This document shows positions 1 to 7,660 of a stretch of 64,000 bases of DNA, piece by piece; position 1 is the stretch's first letter; the number at the start of each line of letters is the position of its first letter. Position numbers and translations under genes: made by a program. Under the pieces are notes generated by a model, which was given only the letters and a program-made list of their open reading frames with translations, did no database searches and had not been told where the DNA came from. The DNA lies in the NCBI GenBank assembly GCA_002796995.1, contig PEKW01000002.1, positions 815,990 through 879,989 of the forward strand. The letters run 5' to 3'. This DNA is from Rhizobium sp. Lineage in GTDB: Bacteria; Pseudomonadota; Alphaproteobacteria; Rhizobiales; Rhizobiaceae.

Positions 1-77
1 GGATGCTTGTCGTGATAGCGCGACGCGCCGATCGCCCGCAGGCGCGCCTCGAACTGCTCTCTGTCAGGCGTGGGCAA
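1..77 (-). CDS. pqqC: PqqC N-terminus (pyrroloquinoline quinone synthase), partial
   Basis: The reverse strand from base 77 to the window edge reads MPTPDREQFEARLRAIG and continues through SRYHDKHP, the N-terminal signature of PqqC, the cofactor-free oxidase that performs the final oxidation and ring closure in PQQ biosynthesis. Only about 25 residues are inside the window. No ATG is available. A TTG at 75-77, or the adjacent TTG at 78-80, is the likely start, so pqqC overlaps the end of pqqB by about 14-17 bases and is probably translationally coupled. Order and strand fit the usual pqqABC arrangement. Confidence 0.8.
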   Translation of the reverse strand, partial: MPTPDREQFEARLRAIGASRYHDKH

Positions 78-978
78 CAAGTGTGACCTCCATTCCGTCA
101 TGGCCGATTTCGAAACCTTGCGCCTCGACCTGATCGCGCTCCGGCCCGGCGCGCCAGATCGGGTTCGTATTGTTGATGTGGACATAGACCTTGCGGCCGA
201 TCGACAGGGCCGACAGCGCCGCGAGGCTTCCGCCTTCGCCATGGATCGGGATGTGCCCCATGCGCCGTCCGGTCTTGCTGCCGACGCCGGTAACGATCAT
301 CTCGTCGTCCTCGAACACGGTGCCGTCGAAGAAGACGAGGTCGGCACCTTCAAGCCGCTGGGCAAGCGCCGCCGGCATCGAGCCGCAGCCAGGAATGTAA
401 TAGGCGCGCTTGTCGCCGATCCTGAATTCGACGCCGACGGTGTCGTCGGTTTCCTGTCCGAGCTTCAGGTCTGCCCCTTCGAGATAGAGCGGCACCTTGC
501 CGGGCACGGCGAACAACCGGATCTCGAGGCCGTCAAGCGGCGAGAACGACGTGTCGAGACCGACGGTCCGCTGCTGCACGAGCGCGGGATCGAGCACCTG
601 GAAGACCGGGTTCTGCCCGAGCGTCTCCATCAGCGCCGCCGTGGCAAAAAGCGTGAAGCTCTGCTTTTCCCGCAGCGTCAGGAGCCCGGTGACGTGGTCG
701 ATGTCGCCATTGGTGACCACCACGCTTCTGATCGGGCTGTCGCGTAGCGCGTGCGGATGAAGGCAGGCATTGTGCTCGATCTGGGCGCGGATGTCGGGCG
801 AGGCGTTGAACACGACCCAACGTTCGCCGCCCGGGCTGACCGCCAGCGACGATTGCGTCTGGGGTTTGAGGCCCGACGCCGGTTCACGCGCCGCGCGACA
901 GTTCGGACAGCCGCAGTTCCACTGGGGCAGGCCTCCGCCGGCCGCGGCACCGAGCACGAGGAAACGAACTTGCGCCAT
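64..978 (-). CDS. pqqB: PqqB, PQQ biosynthesis protein (metallo-hydrolase fold)
   Basis: A protein of about 304 residues starting MAQVRFLVLGAAAGGGLPQW, then NCGCPNC, the typical PqqB N-terminus. PqqB is a metallo-beta-lactamase-fold protein implicated in hydroxylating the tyrosine of the processed PqqA peptide. Visible fold features are the TNGDIDHVTGLL stretch in the metal-motif position (a degenerate HxHxDH), GHIPIHGEGG, and the C-terminal VYVHINNTNPI. I chose the ATG at 976-978, which has an ACGAGG-like site in front and starts 25 bases after pqqA. An in-frame upstream start would add only six residues. It overlaps pqqC at its 3' end. Confidence 0.93.
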   Translation of the reverse strand: MAQVRFLVLGAAAGGGLPQWNCGCPNCRAAREPASGLKPQTQSSLAVSPGGERWVVFNASPDIRAQIEHNACLHPHALRDSPIRSVVVTNGDIDHVTGLLTLREKQSFTLFATAALMETLGQNPVFQVLDPALVQQRTVGLDTSFSPLDGLEIRLFAVPGKVPLYLEGADLKLGQETDDTVGVEFRIGDKRAYYIPGCGSMPAALAQRLEGADLVFFDGTVFEDDEMIVTGVGSKTGRRMGHIPIHGEGGSLAALSALSIGRKVYVHINNTNPIWRAGPERDQVEAQGFEIGHDGMEVTLVAHA

Positions 979-1003
979 CGCCTCGTGCCCCGTCACCGTT
1001 CAA

Positions 1004-1099
1004 TCAGAACAGCACAGGTTCGTCGCCGTCCGCAGGGGCGTAACGGTTGATTTCCATGCCGCAGCTGACCTCGACGAATTTAGGGGCATTCCATTTCAT
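1004..1099 (-). CDS. pqqA: PqqA, precursor peptide of PQQ
   Basis: This 31-residue ORF begins MKWNAPKFVEVSCGMEINRY and ends ADGDEPVLF. It carries the invariant Glu-x3-Tyr pair (E16 and Y20, in MEINRY) whose side chains are cross-linked by PqqE and become the PQQ skeleton. A strong ribosome-binding site (GGGAGGA) lies just upstream. It is first in the minus-strand pqqABC operon. In most bacteria pqqA is transcribed at a higher level than the rest. PQQ serves periplasmic quinoprotein dehydrogenases such as glucose dehydrogenase, which suggests direct sugar or alcohol oxidation in this organism. Confidence 0.95.
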   Translation of the reverse strand: MKWNAPKFVEVSCGMEINRYAPADGDEPVLF

Positions 1100-1421
1100 G
1101 GTACTTCCTCCCAAGGTTGAAGAGCGCGCTTGTCGTCCTTTGCAAGAGCAAAACGCCGATTTTCCGACGGGTCGGAAGGCTGCCGGCTGGACACTCCTCC
1201 AAGCCTTGCGATCTTAGGGGCGCGGGTCCGACGCCCGCAATACAGCGAAACGTATCGGTTTTGGGCAAGCGCCGGCCGCATCCCCCTGAGCGCGCCAAGG
1301 CGGCAGATCCCGCTCGCGCCGGTCGACGATTTCGCTATGATCCGGCGTCGGGTACATGCCGCGGGCCTTGCCGGTGCGGGTGGTGGCTCGTGGCGAGGGG
1401 GCGGCGAACAGCCGGGATCGC

Positions 1422-1865
1422 ATGGCTTCAAGAATGCTGAAGACAGTACTGGTGGCCCTTGCGGCTCTGGTTGTCGGATATCTCGCGGCCCTCGGCGTCG
1501 GGCTGGTCGCCTTCGATGTTTTCGAGGTGTCGCAGCGCGAGGGGGCCGCTGCCATGGGGCTGGCCTTCGTCATCGGCCCCGCCGCGGCAATGGCCTGCGC
1601 CCTCGCGGCATCAATCTGGTACTGGATCGTTTCCGGAAGGCGGAACCCGCAGATACGGGCGCCGCGCGGATCGGTGGCTCGCCTGGCATGGACCGCTGCC
1701 GCCGCCTTCGGCGGCTGGCTCGCCGGCCTCTTCCTCCAGTGGATGCTCGAAGGCCGGTCCTACGAGACCTTCATCGTCGCGCTCGCCGTTTCGCTGGCGC
1801 CTTGGCTCGGCGCGCTAGGCCTTGCCGCCGCAACATGGATCCTGCTGCGGCGGCGAGAGAGCTGA
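1422..1865 (+). CDS. Small hypothetical integral membrane protein
   Basis: A protein of about 147 residues starting MASRMLKTVLVAL. It has four hydrophobic stretches: near residues 6-28 (VLVALAALVVGYLAALGVGLV), 45-67, about 87-105 and about 117-140, and it ends in a basic tail (LRRRES). I recognise no family. The start is uncertain: ATG at 1422 or 1434, both with weak ribosome-binding sites. It is divergent from pqqA and convergent with bioY, so it is probably monocistronic. Composition matches the core genome. A real but uncharacterised inner-membrane protein is the most I can say. Confidence 0.6.
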   Translation: MASRMLKTVLVALAALVVGYLAALGVGLVAFDVFEVSQREGAAAMGLAFVIGPAAAMACALAASIWYWIVSGRRNPQIRAPRGSVARLAWTAAAAFGGWLAGLFLQWMLEGRSYETFIVALAVSLAPWLGALGLAAATWILLRRRES

Positions 1866-1893
1866 GCGTGAGGCGCTGGTGTAAATGGGCCGC

Positions 1894-2457
1894 TCAGACG
1901 CGCTCGGTCAGCAGCGGATAGCCGACCATGACGGCGCGGCCGGCAAGGCCGGCGATCGCGGCCTTCAACAGGTCGCCCGGGATGAAGGCCGTCGAGCCGA
2001 GGAAGGCCTTCTCGAGGCCAAGGCCGGCGCCGAAGGCGAGGTAGCCGATGCCGAAGAGATAGAGCACGACGACGCCGCCCAGTGCCGCCGCGGCGAAGAA
2101 GCCGAGCGTCTGGGAAAGGGCGGACAGGCCGGTGCGGGCGAAGCGCTCGGCGATCAGGCCGGTGACGAAGGCCGCCGGCACCCAGCCGATCAGGAAGCCG
2201 ACGGTCGGGCCTGCAAACACGGCAAGGCCGCCACGGCCGCCGGACAGCACCGGCAGGCCGATCGCCACCAGGAGGATGACCAGCACGGCGGCGAGCGCCC
2301 CGCGCCTTGCGCCGAGAATGACGCCGGCCAGCATGACGCCGAGCGACTGCGCGGTGATCGGCACGGGAATGAAGCCGAGCGTGATCGGCGGAACGAAGCC
2401 GAGCGCGACGATGATCGCGGCAAACAGCGAGATGAGTACGAGGTCACGGGTCTGCAT
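1894..2457 (-). CDS. bioY: BioY, substrate-binding S component of the biotin ECF transporter
   Basis: A 187-residue, highly hydrophobic protein with about six membrane segments. It carries the BioY hallmark near its N-terminus (IPVPITAQSLGVMLAGVILG, residues 29-48) and a GLPVLSGGRGGLAVFAGPTVGFLIGW segment. BioY binds biotin in the inner membrane and docks on the energising module BioMN encoded immediately upstream. The ATG at 2455-2457 was chosen because AGGGAGA precedes it and because the upstream extension is not BioY-like. It is the last gene of bioMNY, 90 bases after bioN. A second, unlinked BioY lies at 58.2 kb. Confidence 0.9.
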   Translation of the reverse strand: MQTRDLVLISLFAAIIVALGFVPPITLGFIPVPITAQSLGVMLAGVILGARRGALAAVLVILLVAIGLPVLSGGRGGLAVFAGPTVGFLIGWVPAAFVTGLIAERFARTGLSALSQTLGFFAAAALGGVVVLYLFGIGYLAFGAGLGLEKAFLGSTAFIPGDLLKAAIAGLAGRAVMVGYPLLTERV

Positions 2458-2547
2458 GATGTCTCCCTTGGGCCTGTCGGGCAAAGCCGTGAAGCGGCCT
2501 TGCGAAAGCGACAGATGTGAAACAGGAATTCTCCCCAACGGAAAACG

Positions 2548-3150
2548 TCACTGCCCGCGAATGCCCCGGGCGTCAATGGCCTCGGCGATATTATCCGCAT
2601 CCTTCAAGGTGGCGATGATCAGCGGCCCGAGCATGGTGGTGATCTTCGGACGGATGCCGCGCGCCCGGTGCGCCTCGCGGATCGCTTCGTAGCGCGACAG
2701 GATTTCCGGCACGAACCGCACCACCAGCCCGACCGCAAGCCCGATGTCCGAGGCCTTGACGAGGCCGATCCGCTCGAGCGGCGAAGCGGCCCTGGTGATC
2801 GTCTCGATGAAGGCCGAGACCGTGGTCGTCGCGGTCACGGCCGCCCCCAGCAGCATCAGCGTCGAAAGGCGAAGCACGGTGACCATCGCCTCCTCGGCGC
2901 TGGTCAGCAGCAGATGGAAGAGCCCGACGATGGCGATGGTGAGGAAGACGGGCTTGAGCGGCGACAGCGCCGCACGCAGCGGCTGGCCGAGGGTGAAATA
3001 GAGCATAGCCGCGGCGACCAGCACCGGCACCAGAAGACGCGGATCGCGGGTCAGGAAGATCAGCACGGCAATCAGCGCCAGCCCGGCGATCTTCACCGCC
3101 GGCTTCGTCCGGTGCATCAGGCTGTGGCCGGCGACATGCAGGCTTCTCAT
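2548..3150 (-). CDS. bioN: BioN, transmembrane (T) component of the biotin ECF transporter
   Basis: A 200-residue CbiQ/EcfT-family protein with several membrane helices. It has the two cytoplasmic Ala-Arg-Gly-type coupling motifs of T components: REAHRARGIRP near residue 160 and IDARGIRGQ at the C-terminus. These motifs transmit ATPase strokes to the S component BioY. The start overlaps the bioM stop as ATGA, so translation is coupled. The two T-component motifs and the neighbours make the biotin assignment firm. Confidence 0.9.
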   Translation of the reverse strand: MRSLHVAGHSLMHRTKPAVKIAGLALIAVLIFLTRDPRLLVPVLVAAAMLYFTLGQPLRAALSPLKPVFLTIAIVGLFHLLLTSAEEAMVTVLRLSTLMLLGAAVTATTTVSAFIETITRAASPLERIGLVKASDIGLAVGLVVRFVPEILSRYEAIREAHRARGIRPKITTMLGPLIIATLKDADNIAEAIDARGIRGQ

Positions 3151-3827
3151 GAAAGGGCGATCTCCCGGTAGCGGGCGATGGCCTGGCCGGCCTTGCCGTC
3201 GAAGGCGATCCGCCCCTGATGGAAGACCAGCACGCGTTCGAAATCGGCGACCAGATCGAGATCATGGCTGATGACGATCGCCTGCTGCGCAAGCCCCTCG
3301 ATCGCCGCCTTGACCATGGCGCGGTTCTTCAGGTCCAGCTGGTTGGTCGGCTCGTCAAAGATGACAAGCTCCGGCTCGGTGACGACGACGGCGGCGAGCG
3401 CCGCGAGCTGCAATTCGCCGCCGGACAGCTCGTGCGGCCGCCGGCCGGCGAGCTGGGTGATGCCGAAACGGTCCAGCACCGCATCGACCGCCCGGTCGAG
3501 CGCGCCGCCCTTCAGCCCCCGGCTCTTCGGTCCAAAGGCGATGTCGTCGCGGATGATCGGCAGGATGATCTGGTTGGCCGGGTTCTGGAAGATGAAGCCG
3601 GCCTTGGACAGCACCGCCTTGTCGTCCTTCACCGTGTCGAGCCCGTCGAGCGAAACCGTGCCGGCCGACGGCTTGACCAGCCCGTTGATCAGCCGCGCAA
3701 ACGTCGTCTTGCCCGACCCGTTGAGCCCGATCGCCCCGATGCGGCGCTCGGCGAGTGTGAGCGACAGCGGATGAAGCGCCGTCTGCGTGCCATAGCGCAC
3801 CTCTGCCCGGTCGAATGTGATCTGCAA
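3147..3827 (-). CDS. bioM: BioM, ATPase (A) component of the biotin ECF transporter
   Basis: A 226-residue ABC ATPase. The Walker A motif is GLNGSGKTT (about residues 34-42), the signature is ELSGGELQLAALA (about 133-145), and Walker B is ELVIFDEPTNQLDL (about 152-165), followed by the switch histidine in VISHDLDL. It hydrolyses ATP to drive biotin uptake through BioN and BioY. Translation appears to start at TTG (3825-3827); no better start is in frame. It is the first gene of the minus-strand bioMNY operon. A short AT-rich element about 35 bases upstream (CTATAGAC) only weakly resembles a BioR box. Confidence 0.88.
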   Translation of the reverse strand: MQITFDRAEVRYGTQTALHPLSLTLAERRIGAIGLNGSGKTTFARLINGLVKPSAGTVSLDGLDTVKDDKAVLSKAGFIFQNPANQIILPIIRDDIAFGPKSRGLKGGALDRAVDAVLDRFGITQLAGRRPHELSGGELQLAALAAVVVTEPELVIFDEPTNQLDLKNRAMVKAAIEGLAQQAIVISHDLDLVADFERVLVFHQGRIAFDGKAGQAIARYREIALS

Positions 3828-4490
3828 GCCTAGTGATCCCCGCCGATATCCTGGGCGTCTCTATAGACCGGGGGAGGGGCGAGGGGAATATGCCCCAGGA
3901 CTACGGAGCAAGCGCATATGAAGGCATGGGGCGGCAGGTGGAACCCCTCCCCTTTGTGGGGAGGGGTTGGGGAGGGGTCTTGCCTCCGCAACAAAACCCC
4001 TCCGCCTGCCGGCCACCCTCCCTACAAGGGGGAGGGTTAAGAATGCCGCGCCGCCTTAGGCTCCATATCCGATGGCCCTGCCGGAGCTGGGGAAAAGGAA
4101 CTTGCTGCAACGTTTCGTCCCCTCTCCCCGCTTGCGGGGAGAGGGTTAGGGTGAGGGGCAATTCTCCGCTCGCCCTCGTGTCGTTGAGGGTGAGGGGCAG
4201 TTCTCCATCCGCCCCCGCCCTTCGAGGGTCGCTGACGCTCCCGCCTCAGGGTGAGGGCTACCGTTGTGCCGCTGGCGCTACCAGGCAGCCCCCCGTCTCA
4301 TCTGTCGCCCATCTGCACCGCCACCCCGACCTGCCCGTCGCTCGTTGGCGCGGCCACCCCGATCGCCCCTCATGCTGAGGTGCCCGAGCACAGCGAGGGC
4401 CTCGAAGCATCCGGCCTCATGCTCAACCCCGCCAACCGCCAACACTCCACCCCATTGAACATATCATGAACATCCTCTACCCTCCCTCCC
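3828..4490. repeat. Cluster of interspersed palindromic intergenic repeats
   Basis: This 660-base stretch has no convincing gene and is packed with G/C-rich inverted repeats. One is at 3943-3978 (CCCCTCCCC...GGGGAGGGG followed by TTGGGGAGGGG). Another is at 4006-4036 (CTGCCGGCCAC...ACAAGGGGGAGG). A third is at 4117-4160 (CCCTCTCCCCGC/GCGGGGAGAGGG then TTAGGGTGAGGGG), with decayed partial copies at 4170-4260. A fourth type is at about 4367-4411 (CCTCATGCTGAGG... CTCGAAGCATCC). The first two units recur in another order at 59.8 kb. They resemble the short interspersed palindromes common between genes in rhizobial genomes. The small ORFs predicted across them are low-complexity translations of repeats. 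Confidence 0.8.
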
Positions 4491-5678
4491 ATGGCGATTC
4501 CCCTCTCCAACACCCAGGCGCGAAAAATCTTCCTCGAGCGGCAGGGTCTGTCCCGTCCGCCGCATCGGACGCTCGGCAAGGCCGGGCTTTACGACCTGAT
4601 CCACGATCTCGGCTTCGTCCAGGTCGACAGCATCGCGACCGTCGAGCGCGCCCATCACCAGGTCCTCTTCTCGCGCAACCAGACCTACCGGCCGGAACAC
4701 CTGACGGCACTTCTGGAAAAGGACCGGTCGCTGTTCGAGCACTGGACGCACGACGCCTCGATCATCCCCTCCGCCTTCTTCCCCTATTGGAAGCACCGCT
4801 TCGTCCGCCGCGAGGCCCGCATCCTGGAAAACTGGGCGAAATGGCAGGGCGAAGGGTTCGACCAGGCCTTCGACGAGACCTATGAAAAGATCCGCGAACG
4901 CGGCCCGATCATGGCGCGCGAGGTCAAGGCCGAGGACCACAAGTCGGGCGGCTGGTGGAACTGGCATCCGTCGAAGACCGCGCTCGAATTCCTCTGGCAC
5001 ACCGGCAAGCTGGCGATCGCCGGCCGCGACAATTTCCAGAAGATCTATGATCTGTCCGAGCGCGTCATCCCGCCCGAGCATTTCTTAGCCGAGGTCGATC
5101 ACGACGCCTTCGTCGACTGGGCCTGCCGGCAGGCGCTGACGCGGCTCGGCTTCGCCACCCATGGCGAAATCGCCGCCTTCTTCGATCTGGTCACCCCACA
5201 GGAGGCGAAGGCCTGGGTGGAGGGCCACCGCGAGGAACTGGAGGAGGTTTCGATCGAAACCGTCGACGGCAAGCCGCGCGCCTCCTTCGCCTTTGCCGAA
5301 AACCTGCCGGCGCTGCTCAATCCGCCCGAGCCGCCGGCCCGCATCCGCACCTTGAGCCCCTTCGACCCGCTAATCCGCGACCGCAACCGCACCGAACGCC
5401 TGTTCGGTTTCTTCTACCGCATCGAGATTTTTGTCCCCGAACCGAAGCGCGAATACGGCTACTACGTCTTTCCGCTCCTGGAATCCGACCGCCTGATCGG
5501 CCGCATCGACATGAAGGCCGACCGCAAGGCCGGCATCCTCGACGTGAAGCGGCTCTGGCTGGAAAAGGGCGTCAAACCGTCCGCCGGGCGGCTGGAGAGG
5601 CTGGAGGCGGAGCTGGTCCGGCTGGCGAGGTTCGCCGGCGTGGAGCGGGTGGAATACCGCGACGGGTGGCTGGGGTGA
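4491..5678 (+). CDS. YcaQ-like (AlkZ/YQL superfamily) winged-helix DNA glycosylase
   Basis: A 395-residue protein of the HTH_42 / YcaQ family: tandem winged-helix proteins that remove alkylated or interstrand-crosslinked bases. N-terminal features are LSNTQARKIFLERQGL and the catalytic-region triad Q44-V45-D46 in FVQVDSIATVERAHHQVLFSRN. In this superfamily the Q-x-Q form is typical of AlkZ, and the Q-x-D form seen here is typical of the E. coli YcaQ (YQL) branch, so crosslink or N-alkyl repair is the likelier role. The middle has the conserved HWTHDAS, and the C-terminal part RTLSPFDPLIRDRNRTERLFGF. Length is usual for the family. A GNAT gene follows 14 bases later, probably in the same transcript. 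Confidence 0.85.
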   Translation: MAIPLSNTQARKIFLERQGLSRPPHRTLGKAGLYDLIHDLGFVQVDSIATVERAHHQVLFSRNQTYRPEHLTALLEKDRSLFEHWTHDASIIPSAFFPYWKHRFVRREARILENWAKWQGEGFDQAFDETYEKIRERGPIMAREVKAEDHKSGGWWNWHPSKTALEFLWHTGKLAIAGRDNFQKIYDLSERVIPPEHFLAEVDHDAFVDWACRQALTRLGFATHGEIAAFFDLVTPQEAKAWVEGHREELEEVSIETVDGKPRASFAFAENLPALLNPPEPPARIRTLSPFDPLIRDRNRTERLFGFFYRIEIFVPEPKREYGYYVFPLLESDRLIGRIDMKADRKAGILDVKRLWLEKGVKPSAGRLERLEAELVRLARFAGVERVEYRDGWLG

Positions 5679-5692
5679 GAAGAGGAGTGGAA

Positions 5693-6115
5693 ATGTCGGA
5701 GAAAAACAACAGCGACTATCGCATCGAGGCCCGCGTGCCGGGCATTGAGGATTACCTGCGTCTGCGCCGGGTCGCCGGCCTCGGCCCCTTTTCCCGCGAA
5801 GCGGCGGAGAAAGGCCTGCCGAACTCGGTCTTCGGCGTCTGCCTGATGCGGGGCGAGCAGGTGGTCGGCATGGGCCGGATCATCGGCGACGGCGGCTGCT
5901 TCTTCCAGGTGACGGACATCGCCATCGAGCCCGCCCATCAGGGCAGGGGGCTCGCGAAATGGATCATGCAGGCGCTCGCGGATTTCATCGCGACTCTGCC
6001 GAAGTCTGCCTATGTCAGCCTGATCGCCGACGTGCCGGCGAACCGCCTCTATGCCCAGTTCGGCTTCGAAGAGACCGCCCCCCGATCCGTCGGCATGGCT
6101 CGCGAAGTGGTGTGA
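5693..6115 (+). CDS. GNAT-family N-acetyltransferase
   Basis: A 140-residue single-domain GNAT. The acetyl-CoA loop reads HQGRGLAKWIM (about residues 83-93, motif A Q/R-x-x-G-x-G/A), preceded by the beta4 strand VTDIAIEPA and followed by VSLIADVPANRLYAQFGFEET (motif B). The substrate is unknown; the compact form resembles small-molecule or amine acetyltransferases. ATG at 5693 follows GAGGAG at ideal spacing. It lies 14 bases after the YcaQ-like gene. The core genome ends here: the next 3.3 kb has a different composition. Confidence 0.85.
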   Translation: MSEKNNSDYRIEARVPGIEDYLRLRRVAGLGPFSREAAEKGLPNSVFGVCLMRGEQVVGMGRIIGDGGCFFQVTDIAIEPAHQGRGLAKWIMQALADFIATLPKSAYVSLIADVPANRLYAQFGFEETAPRSVGMAREVV

Positions 6116-6377
6116 ACCGCAGGCGGATCGGAGAACTATAAGTTGAACTCTCCCTCTTTGTCGGTGCAGAAACGGTGGTTCAGCTGGCTGGCTGGCGTGA
6201 GTGAGGCGCGCCCTGTGCTCGACCGCTTTGCGCCAATAGCGGACGACAGACTTCGTCAGGTCGACAATCTAACTCCTGCGTCGAACAGAGGAATTCCTTA
6301 TAAGGTGACGCAGTGTTGGGCACGGTCGGCGTGGTGCCGTAGGTTGATTGGCAAAAGCTAGATAGGATTCAATTCGA

Positions 6378-7514
6378 ATGGGCGCAGAGCGGAAACAACC
6401 TTCAACTGAAGTAAGGCGTGCAATATGGGAGGTCTGGGACAAGAAGTCAGCGTATACTGGTGAGCCCGTGACGTGGACACAGTTGCACATCGATCACGTT
6501 ATTCCAATTGCCAAGCCGGAACTGCTACACGCGCTTCAGGCCAAGGGGCTAGTCCCAGCCGATTTTGAAATCGACGGCTTCGAGAACCTGTTGCCATCTA
6601 TTAACTTTCAAAATCAGGGCAAATCTGCCAAGCAGATGCAAGAATCCGCCCTTATTTATTATCTTGAACTGGCCCGGCAAAAAAAGCCAGATATTGTGAA
6701 GCGACTGGCTGGACGACTCAAGTCTAATGATGAGATCAAGTCCTATCTGGCTTTGAAGGCAGCATCCGAGAAAAATGATGTGTCTCCAGAGGAGATGGTC
6801 AGTGTCTTCGCTCATCAGTTCGATGGCACTGTGACTTTGCGTATCACGCCCGAGATCGAAGGGGCACAGTCCGCCACCGCCAATTCGTCTGTAGCTGCGA
6901 CACTTATGGATAAGCCGTTTGCCTTGGGCCGCGGTACCGTTAGCGAAGTCATTTTACATTCCTCGAACGGCAATTCAGCCACCTGCAGGACGAGCAATGA
7001 GTTTATTCGTGCTCAAGAGCTAGGCTACTTCGCGCATACACAGACGGAGATGAAAATAGCCAGCATGGCCAATGAGACGACTGAAGCGTTGCGGGCCATC
7101 CGCGACTCGTCGTTCGCCGAAGAGTCCGCATTGCGTGAGCCAATCATAAAGCTGAAGCATTTTGATCGCTGGGCGGCAGAATGGGTGACAAACGGTCTTT
7201 TTGAGCCTGAAGACGTGGAGGGAGCTGCGGGCCTGCTAACCGTCGCCGATGTGGTGAACGCCGGCATCTGCGAAGTCGAAAGTCTTGGAGACCACGAAGT
7301 CAGGTTCATCGTTCACAATGGCCTAGACGTGATGATGCGGGAGTCCATGCGGGCCGATCTCGACGGCGATCGATGGGAAGAGATATTGGTATTTCATTAT
7401 CTATCGGCTGCTCGAGCAGGTGGTTCTTTTGGCGGGGGACAAGCAGTTATGGCAAAGATTGCGGATGACGGGCTACTTCACATGAAGGCGTACCCACCAC
7501 CGAAGACAGCGTAA
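6378..7514 (+). CDS. HNH-nuclease-like protein with novel C-terminal domain (possible defence effector)
   Basis: A 378-residue protein. The N-terminus matches an HNH endonuclease core: LHIDHVIPIAKPE (H37, D39, H40), then FENLLPSINFQNQGKS (N70 and N79, with K82). The last position is Asn, giving an H-N-N variant, and the usual CxxC zinc knuckle is replaced by YTGE (26-29). After a helical middle (about 85-140) comes a part I do not recognise. It includes a Ca-loop-like DLDGDRWEE (327-335) and a Gly-rich GGSFGGGQ (348-355). Codon use and GC content are clearly lower than in the flanks. The IS inverted repeat begins 15 bases after its stop. Nuclease activity is inferred. A role in phage defence or as a toxin is only suggested by the accessory context. 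Confidence 0.6.
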   Translation: MGAERKQPSTEVRRAIWEVWDKKSAYTGEPVTWTQLHIDHVIPIAKPELLHALQAKGLVPADFEIDGFENLLPSINFQNQGKSAKQMQESALIYYLELARQKKPDIVKRLAGRLKSNDEIKSYLALKAASEKNDVSPEEMVSVFAHQFDGTVTLRITPEIEGAQSATANSSVAATLMDKPFALGRGTVSEVILHSSNGNSATCRTSNEFIRAQELGYFAHTQTEMKIASMANETTEALRAIRDSSFAEESALREPIIKLKHFDRWAAEWVTNGLFEPEDVEGAAGLLTVADVVNAGICEVESLGDHEVRFIVHNGLDVMMRESMRADLDGDRWEEILVFHYLSAARAGGSFGGGQAVMAKIADDGLLHMKAYPPPKTA

Positions 7515-7529
7515 CGCGGTCTGAACGAT

Positions 7530-7560
7530 GGTCCGCTATGGGCCGATATCGTTGAAAAAC
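7530..7560 (+). repeat. Left terminal inverted repeat of the IS
   Basis: Starts GGTCCGCTATG and continues with the core GGCCGATATCGTTGAAAAAC (7541-7560), which matches exactly the reverse complement of 9398-9417. The outer part matches the right end at 8 of 11 positions. Confidence 0.85.
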
Positions 7561-7660
7561 TCGACGTACTGGCCGCTCATCCCCTCGTTTCGGTCTTTGG
7601 GGCGAGTAGTTGTCCATTTCTGCCCCGCGCCTCGGCGCAGGGTGCTGGTCGATGCCGTCC

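Noticed and set aside
3861-3870. CTATAGACCG upstream of bioM as a BioR box
   Set aside because: Only 6 of 10 consensus bases match, compared with 9 of 10 for the three sites before the second bioY.
3901-4161. Short ORFs across the repeat cluster after bioM
   Set aside because: Their translations (Gly/Arg/Pro-rich) follow the palindromic repeats and recur in the other repeat copy at 59.8 kb.
6143-6361. A 72-codon open frame before the HNH gene
   Set aside because: No ribosome-binding site, no recognisable features, and atypical residue order. More likely non-coding flank of the accessory patch.
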